From Phoebastria nigripes (Eukaryota; Chordata; Aves; Procellariiformes; Diomedeidae): a stretch of 64,000 nucleotides of DNA. This document shows, piece after piece, positions 12,241-22,800 of the stretch (position 1 is its first letter; each line of letters starts with the position of its first letter). The position numbers were made by a program, and so were the translations under genes. The stretch lies in the NCBI GenBank assembly GCA_035582835.1, contig JAYKAV010000432.1:35807-99806 (forward strand). The letters run 5' to 3'. The notes under the pieces were generated by a model that saw nothing but the letters and a program-made list of their open reading frames with translations, was not told where the DNA came from and searched no databases.

Positions 12241-15200
12241 CGATAACAAAACTAAAACCTTTGTTATCTGAGAAGCTGTAATTAATGGTCATTTATCTAG
12301 ATGTGGAAAAAATGGCAAGGTAAGTGACAACAGCTTGACCCTGCTCTGTTTCATTTATCAAGCACATGATTTTAGTTAGCAGTGGGAATCGATCCCATAA
12401 TTTTTTACTGCAGAAGTCCAGAATATTTTTTTAGTACCCTATCATTAAATATTGAAATATCTATTGCTAACAGGTAGTTCATAATTTTGTTTTATTATTA
12501 TAAATGAATTGTTCACATTCTCTGAAAACAATCTAGCTCCAAATATGAATCTTCCATGAACAGCGAGCATGTAAAAACCCAAATATCGTTACTGAAAATA
12601 CTAGACAGCATGCTTGTAATGGCTTTGGAATGCTATTTGAAAATACCACTGTTTGAAAAAAAAAAAAGCAAACAAGCACCCAGAAGTCTGAGACAAAGGT
12701 AGCAAAAGAAATACTATTTTTGCAATATATTTTGTAGCAACCGTTACTGCGGATTTAAATTAAAATATACTTTAGGATAGGCATTAATTGAGCACACAGG
12801 CAACACGCACTGACATTCTTTTCTGTCAGCTTTAGGTTATCTATGCATTTTAACATTTAACTTCACTGCATAAAAAATCTAGAAAAGAAAAGTGTGCATA
12901 AAAATATACAGGGCATTACTTATTTATATGTAAAACCTTTATTCTGTTTTGTTATTTTAGATTAAATCCTGTTTCAATTCTATTCTCTCAGGGAAGCGCT
13001 AACAGTTTGAGCTCAGCGTGAAAGCCATCAAACACTTGAGCTGAAATTTAGATTGGGCAATTTTGCCTGGTGAAGTAGAAAAGGACATGTGGAATGGCAG
13101 AGAACAGAATGGCTTATGGAAAGGCAGATGTTTTAATAACTTGTTGTCTAGTGGGAGCCTCAAATATCTAAATTTAAACACTGCAATATATTAAAGGGCG
13201 TTGCTGTCAGGGAGGGTATACTCCTTTACCATAAGAATCAGTGTAAATGCGCATATTTAACATGTGCAGAGTTTAATACAACATTTATTTTACAATTGAA
13301 ATTAGAATTAATTGGAAGGTGTTAAAAGAAATTATCTCAGACTGCAAAAATTGGCTCAGGTCTGCCCTGCAAAATGCAGCAGGCCAGAGCCTAGGGAATT
13401 TTCAGTCTAGAGTTTTGTCTTGGACTGGTCTCCCTGTGTGAGTGGGCTGATTAGATACTCGAGATCTCCTGCCTACTAAAATCCTTTTTGTTTCAACATA
13501 TCAATCTCCTGTTAATTCACACTGGGTTTTAAAGTATATTTATACTTAAGCACATTGCTGGAACTATGCAATGAATTTACCTAGGAAAATGTCCAGAGAG
13601 AAACTAGAAATCTCCTAGGTTAATTTCTTTACAGAACAAATATCTCAGAATGTCTGGAAATAGCGAGTTAACTCTAATTCACTCTGGCTGCATAATTTAA
13701 AATCTGGCAGAATTAAGATGACTAGGGAAGAAAAATTTTATTAATAAGCTAGCTTCCCATATGTTCATGAACAACTGGGTCCTATTAAAGAACAATGAAG
13801 CCCTTGTCACTTGACTTTTGGAGATACGACACCAGTATTTATATACTGTTTGGTGACACAGAACTCCTAATTGATGTCACCTTTCACATTTGTCATCTCA
13901 TATGCTGTCCCCGTTTGCTAGAAAATCAGACTGTGTTTTACTTATGGATATGAAAACATGTTAGGTGTACCAAGCAGAAATACGAAACAAAAGCTATTTT
14001 AAAAAGATACCTAATATTGAGGGCTTCATTTATGGTTTATCAGATATGTGTATGCATTAAATAAAAAGACAGATGGAAATGTTTCTACAGATAGGGTGAC
14101 AAGTGAAATTGGGGGTAATATTTTATGAAAGTTAATGACTTACAGAGTATACCAGAATGATTTTAAAGGTCATTAGTTTAACTATAGATGTGACTCTCTA
14201 ATAGTATTTACTTGATAGTAATTACTTGACAGATGCAATAAAAATCTGCATAAATGAAAACCAAATAAAGTCTTGCAAGCTTTGTGTCTCTGCACATTTT
14301 CAGTGACATTTTTAGTTCTGTTTTAGGGAGTGGATTGCCAGTTAGGGTTAGCAGGACCTGTTGGTTAAAGAAGGAATGAAGACTGGCTGTGTAAGCTTAA
14401 TGGAATATTCTTACACAGAGATATCACTTCTGGATCAGGAAGTCCTCGAGCTAGATATTACTGCAGACTAAAAAGAAACTAATGTAGAACATTTTATTTT
14501 CTCCCCCCCCCCCCCCCCCCCCTTCTTTTTTTCTTCTCATTTTTTCCCATTTTTTTCAACTCTTATCTAGGTCTCTGGTATTGACCACACAGAGACAGTA
14601 TGTCAGGCTAGGTGGATTTCAGGTCTGGCCATTCATGTTCTTATAACCCAGTGGTAATAGACACAGTGTAAGAGCTTACACAGGAATCAAATGAGAAGGA
14701 CAAAAAAGCAACACTGAGCTGGAGCAAAGAAAAGAGGGCAAGACCATAGNAGCTGAAAACACACGGGAGAGGGAACTTGTGACTAGGTTGTACAGGCCTT
14801 ACATAACCTATTGGAGACAATCCTTGAGGATTTCTCTTACTCTATTAGTAAGAAATCTGTAGAAACTGTGTATTATAAACAGACCCTTCTTATGCCTTTG
14901 TTCAAGAGGACAGAGCAAACAAGGTGCTCAATGTTTCTGTAAAATCTTTCTGTAAACAGATCACAATCACTTTGTGCTGCATTGCCTACAATAGAGAAAG
15001 CAGCCTAGACTTGCTGCTTGCTGCTGAACAGCACGCAGACTGCCGCTGAAAAAAAAATTCTGCATCTCAAAGCTTCACTCCTTTTTCAAACCCTCTTTTA
15101 TTGGATGGAAGTCTAGTTGGCAAGATTACTTTCAGTCCTCTTGTTTCAGGAAAAAATCTAGCATTGTCGATCAATTAATAAAAAATTGAAGGAAGGAAAT

Positions 15201-16499
15201 CTATGACAGGTATTCTGCAATAATAACAACCATAATTACAAGCACCTTAGTTAAACTAGCTCTGAAATAGTTAGGACTGCATTTGGGAGCTGCTTGAATA
15301 ACATCCGCCCCACTTATCCTCCACTTCAATTTAATATTCGTAGTGCTAGCGTTGCCTATATCATCAATGTCAGAAACTAAAAAGTCTTATCTTCAACTTT
15401 CATTCCAATGCTTCAAAAGAGCTTTGAATTTGCATCTTACTCTAGGGAAGATGTAGTTTAAAAACATTTTTGCCCAGCTTGCTCCATTAATTTCTGAGGA
15501 AAATGCACCTACTGCTGTGAATATGACAGTTCTCAACCTTGGTGTTTTTACAGGATGTCCCTCCCCAGGGAACGACCAACACCATTCTGACTTACCCTGC
15601 TGGAACTGCACCTCCTGCTGGGTAATCAGCTACTGCAGCACTAACGGAGGGACCTCAGTATGATTAACTGAATGCCCCTTGTGAATGCTAAGGAAAAGGA
15701 GAACAGCAAGTTTTCCAGGGGGAAAAAGTGCTTTCAGTAATCATCTATTTTCAATTCAAGCAGCTAATTTACAGTTGCATAGAGTTGCTCAATTACCAGC
15801 AGCACTTAGTATTTTATACATCTCAGTAAGCTTTAACTTAAAATAATATTCATCACACCTATCAAATATATTTTTCTCCCAATTATTTCTGTGAGTCAAG
15901 AACAAAATTCATTTTGTAATGATTATCTGACTCAGGTAAAGCTGATTTTCTATTACTCTAGGCCAAAGCCACTGACAAGGGCACAAAAAGGATTATTTTT
16001 CAGCAGTTTTCAGCTCAGCTAAATCAGCAGATAATGCCATCTATGATGCAGAGTGATCCTGACCTAAAGCCCTCCTCATTGTTAATGTTTCTCACATCTC
16101 AAATATGCCTCAGTGGCAAAAAAATATTCTATAACCATCTTCCGAGCATCAAGAAAAAATATTCTTTCAGAATTCTTTGGATTTTATGCTTTTAGTCATT
16201 GGTCCCTGACTTGTCTCCCATCCAAAATTGCACTATCNCATGAAGAAAATAAATTTTATATAGTCAGTGGCGGTAATTAGGTGTATTGCCTTATTATATG
16301 CAGACCATCAAACAAAGACTCTTTGCACTCCCATTAAAAATAGCAAAAACAAAACCAAAGCACAAAACCCAGAAGTGAAACACACGAAAGAAAACTACAG
16401 TTGCTCTGCCAAAGAGCAAATTAAGCAAAAATTCATTGTTATTGGCTGCTATTCACATAAAAAGCAGTTTCTCTTCATCATCAGCAGAAAAGCATGTGG
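12241..16499. other. Unassigned AT-rich sequence
   Basis: No gene or interspersed repeat recognised. It contains the poly-C run at 14503-14522. The minus-strand open frame at 15393-15611 (72 residues) has no recognisable motif. Confidence 0.55.
14503..14522 (+). repeat. (C)20 homopolymer
   Basis: Twenty consecutive C residues on the plus strand, flanked by T-rich sequence (ATTTTCT on the left, TTCTTTTTTTCTTC on the right). The minus strand is a G20 tract able to stack as a quadruplex. The true length is uncertain, because homopolymers are error-prone in assemblies. Confidence 0.85.
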
Positions 16500-16729
16500 G
16501 CTTTTGTCCTGGTTTNGGCTGGGATAGAGTTAATTTTCTTCCTAGTGCTGTGTTTTGGATTTAGTATGACAAGAATGTTGATAACACACTGATGTTTTTA
16601 GTTGTTGCTAAGTAGTCTGCTAGTCAAGGACTTTTCAGTTTCCCATGCTCTGCCAGGTGCACAAGAAGCTGGGAGGGAGCATAGCCGGGACAGCTAGCCC
16701 AGCTGGCCAATGGGGTATTCNATACCATG

Positions 16730-16737
16730 TGACGTCA
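16730..16737 (+). promoter_or_regulatory. Intact CRE in LTR copy 1
   Basis: TGACGTCA, the full palindromic CREB/ATF consensus, lies 15 bp upstream of the TATA-like stretch. The matching positions of the other three LTR copies read TGACATCA, TGACTTCA and TGATGTCA, so this is the only copy with the full motif. Confidence 0.75.
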
Positions 16738-16893
16738 TGCTCAATATATTAATAGGAGGCGTGGTCCACGAAGTAGCGATCGCGGCTTGGGCATCGCTCA
16801 GTGGGTGGTGAGCAATTGCATTGTGCATCACTCATTTTGTATATTCTATCATTATTATTATTATTATAATTATTTTCCTTCCTTTTCTGTTTT

Positions 16894-16899
16894 ATTAAA
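16894..16899 (+). terminator. LTR polyadenylation signal (copy 1)
   Basis: ATTAAA in the sequence TTTTATTAAACTGTC. The same ATTAAACTGT block occurs at the equivalent place in copies 3 and 4. A retroviral R region normally ends shortly after such a signal. Confidence 0.65.
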
Positions 16900-17031
16900 C
16901 TGTCTTTATCTCAATCCACGAATTTTACTTTTTTTTTCTGATTCTCTCCCCCATCCCACTGAGGGGAGGGGGGAGTGAGCGAGCAGCTGTGTGGTGTTTG
17001 ACTGCCTGCCNGGTTAAACCACAACAGCTTT

Positions 17032-19323
17032 CAACTGAAAATTTCATTTATAGTTGAATTTATTGTTTGAATTTTTATACCATGCCATTTAAAGTGAATC
17101 GTTCTTTGGTTTAAGAGATTTTCAGTCATTAGTTAAAAGAAAAACTCATTTTCTTTTTAGAAGTGTTAATCATTTAGATACTTTTTGCGTTCTATCCTTT
17201 TTATACTTAAATATGTATGTTAGTAATAGGATACCATATCCATGTAGCAGCGACATTCTCCATTTTATCAAGTGTTCTCTTCAACCAAAAGCTGCCTAAT
17301 TTTAAATTTTCACATGATTTTTGATTGTGCTATATTATAGTGATTGTCATCAAAACCATCTGACAAACAGTGATGAACCTTACAAGTGTCTCTCAGTCAG
17401 TGAAGAACTATCATTCTATTTTAAAGATGGTGAAGCTGAGATATACATAGAAGTGTAAAGAGGTTCACAAGGTATTCTGAGGCTGAGCTAAGACCAGAAA
17501 ATTTTAGTAATTCTGCTGGATGATTATCTAATAAAGATAAACTGGATATAAACAGAAATTTTTAGTGTTACAGCATTTCAAAGTCATCTGATTCCTCCTT
17601 AAATGTAGTTATTTATTGTAAACAAGGCTTTAGATCTCAGTAGGGAGGCTTAACTGAAAGAGCCCCTTTCTCTTTGTTGGTTATTTGTGGAAGGAGGAGT
17701 TAGTTTTTAAAATGTCACAAGCTGCTGTCAGACCTTTTGTTCTTTCACAAGGCAAAACAATCTACTCATGAATATGCTCCCATTCACTCAGTGAATCTAC
17801 CTGCTAATGTGATTAGACCTTTAAAATCATCATCAACGGGGCTGGGAAACTCAGGCCTGTANGACCGTGCAACCGACTGCTGCAGTTCTAATAATAAAGA
17901 GAATTAAGCTGTAACTGAAGGTTTTTAAGATCTATTTCTACAAGAAACAATGAAAATCTGTAGCAAAATTACTTTAAAGANGTGGTGAGGATTTTTTGAC
18001 AAAATAATTTTCCTCAAGTAAGAAGGTGGTGCACCAGTCACGCACTTACAGAGGCACTGGTTTTTTATTTCTTGTATTATTATTTATATAACACTCCAGC
18101 AGGATAGACAGAGAGATTGTGCCACAGTGGTTGGCTCTACACATGGGATATACTTTTCAAAAAACAGGTATGGAAGGATTCTATCAAACCTTCATGATAA
18201 GGGATGTTATNAAAATATGGTATAGTTCTTAGAATAAAGAACTGTGGAAATATCCTCAAAGATGTGTAAGCCATATACACACAATCAAAACTAACTGAAT
18301 AACATCCAAGGAGTTGCCCAATGGAAAGATTTTCACCAGACTAAAACAGATGTTGTGTTATAAACAATGTGTGACTTCACTGGAGTCAGGAAGAGATATC
18401 TTTTTAATACAACAGATACACTATAAAGGGTGGCANAGAGAGTCACTGAAGGTTTGCTATGTTTGATGTGGCAGGGTTCAGTGAAAGGGTTCAGTACAAA
18501 GAGACTGAGGTAAGAGTTCTAGTTATGTGGATTAAAGAGTCCCTTGCAGAGATCTTTCTGCAAGATCAGTAAAACTTTGACATAGCCTCTTCCCACCCTG
18601 TTGTCTGCCACNTACTATGTACATTTTGTCCTTCAAAAATCCTGTTTAAAGTATTTCTTTTCCACATTCTATGATATACATAAAAAAACTTGACAACAGT
18701 TAGGTTGCAACTGTCTGAGGCCAATTCCTATCACACTGACCAATATCATCTCATTGTTCCCTTGAACTTTGCCATCCATCTGACTTTGTCTTGCTTTGAC
18801 TAGCATGCCTCATTTGTTCCTTGAACTTCCCCATATTTCCAGCTCTCTCTCTCATCATGTCTTGCTTGGTATTCAGTCTAATACAGTTTAAGTGATTTAG
18901 ACATTAAGTAGATACAGAAGGAAGGCAGAGAACAGGATATGACATGCCATTTCCTTGTTCCTTTACAGCTGATGAACCTGATAGATAAAATAGAGTCAGA
19001 CTCTGATGCCTTGTTGACTCTCTTTTGGAGCTCAAGAATCTTGCATACATTGATAGACAACAATCCAGTCTGACTTAAAGAAGTTGCTTGTGAGATCCTG
19101 TACTACCTACACAAGAAAATTTAATAATGAAAAGATCAGTGTAATGTCTGCTAGTTGTTACGTGCAAGCGCATCCAGAGGAGCGCCACATATACNATGGT
19201 ATAGATTCTCCAGACTGTGATAGGAGTAATACTAGGTCTCATCTTCTGATGTCAGATTATTATAAACTATTTTATAAATAATGTGTATGTGAATTATTAA
19301 AATAATAATCTGAAATCATAACT
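17032..19323. other. Unassigned AT-rich sequence around a MIR relic
   Basis: Apart from the MIR-like block at 17413-17500, no gene or repeat was recognised. Several isolated Ns occur (17863, 17982, 18211, 18436, 18612, 19195). Confidence 0.55.
17413..17500 (-). mobile_element. MIR-like SINE relic
   Basis: The plus strand carries TTTTAAAGATGGTGAAGCTG, then GTGTAAAGAGGTTCACAAGG, then GGCTGAGCTAAGACC. This matches the reverse MIR core 'ttttacagatggggaaactgagg...gttaagtgacttgcccaaggtcac...cagagctgggatt' in order. About 88 bp is recognisable. Confidence 0.6.
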
Positions 19324-19392
19324 GACCCTGCTTTGAGCTGGAGGTTGGACTAGGGCCTCCTAAGGTCCCTTTCTGCCTGAATTATCCTATAA
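19324..19392 (+). mobile_element. CR1 3' tail
   Basis: GGAGGTTGGACTAGGGCCTC, CTAAGGTCCCTTTCTGCCTG and AATTATCCTATAAG form the standard CR1 3' terminus ('ggactagatgacctccagaggtcccttccaacctgaattattctatgatt'). Only about 70 bp at the 3' end is present, a severely 5'-truncated insertion in plus orientation. Confidence 0.85.
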
Positions 19393-19669
19393 GTTGTATT
19401 TTTCATTTCTGAACTTGGCAGAGACCAAAGCAGACAGTCACTCCTTCCTTTCNCACTGCTAACATGTTCACGTTTCCTCACAGCGCTAAAAGTACTTCAT
19501 TTTACTCTACACACCTTCTGTGTTTGCCTTCCCCAAAATGAAATAAATTATTATTTTTCTCTTTGTTGTGGTTTAACCCCAGCCAGCAACTAAGCCCCAC
19601 ACAGCTGCTCGCTCACTCCCCCTTGGTGGGATGGGGGAGAGAATCGGAAGGGTAAAAGTGAGAAAACTC

Positions 19670-19756
19670 NNNNNNNNNNNNNNNNNNNNNNNNNNNNNNN
19701 NNNNNNNNNNNNNNNNNNNNNNNNNNNNNNNNNNNNNNNNNNNNNNNNNNNNNNNN
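19670..19756. other. Assembly gap
   Basis: Run of 87 N inside LTR copy 2. Translated frames that cross it consist largely of X and are meaningless. The real length is unknown. Confidence 0.99.
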
Positions 19757-19856
19757 CCATCTCCAGGAAAGCAGGGCTCCATCACGCGTAACGGTTACTT
19801 GGGAAGACAAACGCCATCACTCCGAACGTCCCCCCCTTCCTTCTTCTTCCCCCAGC

Positions 19857-19864
19857 TTTATATA
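19857..19864 (-). promoter_or_regulatory. TATA box of LTR copy 2
   Basis: TATATAAA on the minus strand, preceded by ATCATGCTCAG as in the other copies. The CRE-equivalent upstream reads TGACATCA, one CpG-type transition from the intact site. Confidence 0.65.
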
Positions 19865-22800
19865 CTGAGCATGATGTCACATGGTATGGAATACCCCGTG
19901 GTTAGCTGTCCTGGCTATGCTCCCTCCCAGCTTCTTGTGCACCTGGCAGAGCATGGGAAGCTGAAAAGTCCTTGACTAGTGTAAACATTACTTAGCAACA
20001 ATTAAAAACATCAGTGTGTTATCAACATTATTCTCATACTAAATCCAAAACATAGCACTATACCAACTACTAGGAAAAAAACTAATTCTATCCCAGCTGA
20101 AACCAGGACACTCTTCCTTTCTCCTTCCTTATATTTCCCTCTTGCCTTATTTCACATTTGAANTTTCTTATCTCTCTGATCTAAATCCTCAGCTCTTTTC
20201 TACTTGCAAACTCCCTTTCACTGAGTAACTTCAGTCAATCAAAACCACATTACTAAGAGCTGTTTCATCTTTCCGTCCAAGTNACAATTCCTTATTTCTG
20301 GTGACCACTAAAAATTCTCTTTTGGTTTTTAATGTTTACCTTATTTACGCTTTCACGTTTCATCATCTGATTGTCCATTTTGATTTCATCATTTGTATCT
20401 TTGTTTCCACTGAACCCCCTATATAAAGAACATCCTCACAGAAACAGCCCATGCAGTCATTGCTGTGCAGTAAATAAAATTCCTTTTCAGAACCCACTTA
20501 CTGTAATGTTCATGGAAAATTACCAGAAGATAAAAGGCAAGCTGGTAACTGGTCACATTCTATTTGAATAATAAAAATAAGGCGATATTTTCACTAGGTT
20601 TTCTCTCTGCTGTGATCGTTGGCTCTGCCTGTCAGATGTGTTTTTAGCATATGTCTAAGCTTTCTGGTGTATGGACTGTCTTTTACTTTGGTTTTGGAGA
20701 ATTCACACCACAAAAGAGCCCNGAAACTTACAGTGATCACTAAACGCCACTGTATTACAAAACTAACAATATCAGCATGGTTCACTAGGTGAGGAAAAGA
20801 TGTTAAGACANATGCAGGCCACATAACCACATACAATTATTAGTCCTTGGAGACAAGAATGATATTTGTAGATACAAGTAACTAACAATTATTTTATGTT
20901 GGTCATTATAAAAGAGTCAGTAAAAAAAAAAAAGCTTCCTACTAAAAGAAAAAAAATGAAATATAAAGAAGTTGACGGCACAGTGAAATGAATATATTTC
21001 TTAGTTATAGGTAAACTTACACCACCAAAGGGGCATATCATAAAAGACACTGTCATATTACATTATATCATAAGAAAATTTAAAGAAAATTCTTTAAAGA
21101 TCATATATTTGACACTTTCTGTCAACAGAATGCCTGAAGAAATCTGGGACCCACAAATCATGATGGAAATTAAACATTCGCTTTCTCCTCTTGCTAGATC
21201 TAGAAACATAACATATGCTGCCACTTGTCAGTCATCTCAGGGTCAGCCAAAAGCCAGCTGACCTGCTCTGAGATCACCATTAATTTTTAAAAAGTGTTTA
21301 CTGATTGTCATAAAATGGATTAAAAAAAGCACCAGTGAGCAGATGAGGATAAACGTTTGCAATTAAAGTTTTGGGTTGAGATGAAAATATTNGGATAAGG
21401 TTGGATACAGTGGCCCCTGTGGCCTTGTATCATTATATCATTTTGCCATTAAGGTGATTATCCATCTGTGAAAATGGTGAGTCGCTTACCTTAAATTAGA
21501 AATACGTTTAGTATTTACATGAACTCCTTCGTGAACTTTTTATCCTCATAGCAACTGCTGGATGGGACTACAGGTTTGTTTTGGGNTTTTGGCTCATTGA
21601 TTAAACCATTTCATAACAGCACTCTATCACATAGCATTTAGCATCTCAAGCAGGGCTGTGAACACAGGTTACTGAAAGTGAGCTTCCTTCAAAAGGGACT
21701 GCCCTTCTAATCACTGATAGCATGCACAGTAGGTCTCTACCTTCTGTCTCTATACTATAGCTCTCAAGTCACCTGTTGATCTTAGGCATAGTGATATCTG
21801 ATGACATAATTTCTTCATATTCATAAACTCTGTATAGTGCTTTGCACTAAAGGTTAAGCAGTAAGGGCTGTGTAAATGGAGAGAAAGTGTTGGCGTCCAT
21901 CAGCGTTCTGGAGATATGTCTGCAGTTGCAAGGCAAACATTGGATCAAAGCAATGACCAAGAGGGAAGAGCAGCTGAGCTAATGTAACTAAGTCAGGAAA
22001 GGAAGGAAAAAAATAGTAAGCCAAAACGCAGAAAACATTCTGAAGTAGTAGAATAAATTCACAAGATTTCTAAAATGCTGTGAACTACCTGATTAAAAAA
22101 AAAATATTTTTACTTGCAACAGACATAGCAATAATAGACAATTAGGTAGTTATATAGTCATAATTTAACTTTTGTAGCCTGTAAAAGTTGGGGGGAAATT
22201 CAAATGCTTATATTTCATATCACATACATTCAGAAATTACTGATAAAGAAATGGAAAAGTAGTTAAATAAGGTACTAGAAATGGTGCAGATGGTGCCCCA
22301 CATCAGGCAGGATCTGTTATGGCTTAAGCTGATTTTAATGCCCAGTTGGAAATAAGCTTTGATGTGTAACAAAAGTTCATGGGTTGACTCAGAACAGTTT
22401 AGGAAAATGACTAGTGAAGGCTAGATCTGTGCAAGTGTTTTTACGCTCAAAGCAGTCTTAACAAAATGTGAACTTCTTACTAATTCTGATACGAAATATC
22501 TAGCATCTCACTTGATCGCACTGCAGAAGCAAAAAGCATTTTCCCTGGTGTGGAGAAAGAGAAGCAAAACACCAAAGATGAATCCTAAGCTAGGTGTCAC
22601 TGCTGAAAACTGAGTCTTTTAATTTTAACAAGTTCATAAAAATAAGATTTTAATAATTTAACTGAGAGAAATGCAATAGCCCATCTCTGCTCAAGTAATG
22701 CATTTGACTAAACAGCAATTCGGAAAAATTACAGGCTTGTCTGGAGCACCTGTTTATGGAGCATATGTAAATGATTTAAAGACGGAAAGAAAAAATTTCC

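Larger units (their letters stand above)
16500..17031 (+). mobile_element. Solo ERV LTR, copy 1 (subfamily A), with TSD
   Basis: A complete LTR runs from TGTCCTGG (16505) to CCACAACA (17026), 522 bp, flanked by a perfect 5-bp direct repeat GCTTT at 16500-16504 and 17027-17031. No retroviral internal sequence adjoins it, so it is a solo LTR left by LTR-LTR recombination. A 5-bp target duplication is what ERVL (class III) elements usually make; class I usually give 4 and class II usually 6. U3 holds an intact CRE at 16730-16737 and a TATA-like stretch at 16745-16751. GCGATCGC follows at 16776-16783. An ATT-rich microsatellite (16851-16873) and an ATTAAA polyadenylation signal (16894-16899) lie further on. 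It shares deletions in U3 (CCTAGTGCTGTG) and the GGAGGCGTGGTCC block with copy 4. No coding capacity: short open frames inside it are chance. Confidence 0.93.
19559..20115 (-). mobile_element. Solo ERV LTR, copy 2 (subfamily C), gapped, with TSD
   Basis: Read on the minus strand, the LTR runs from TGTCCTGG (ending at 20110) to CCACAACA (at 19564). It is flanked by a perfect 5-bp target duplication CTCTT at 19559-19563 and 20111-20115. U3 is clearly homologous to copies 1, 3 and 4, and so is the terminal U5 (CTCTCCCCCATCCCACC on the minus strand). The central block differs: the minus strand reads GTTTGTCTTCCCAAGTAACC, then TGATGGAGCCCTGCTTTCC. It lacks GCGATCGC and has no visible ATT microsatellite. 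An 87-base N run (19670-19756) removes the rest of R/U5, including the expected polyadenylation signal. The TATA box is at 19857-19864 (TTTATATA on plus). A solo LTR is the simplest reading. Confidence 0.9.

Noticed and set aside
19573..19975. Open frames crossing the N run on both strands
   Set aside because: Most of the translated residues are unknown because of the 87-base gap, and the rest is LTR sequence.
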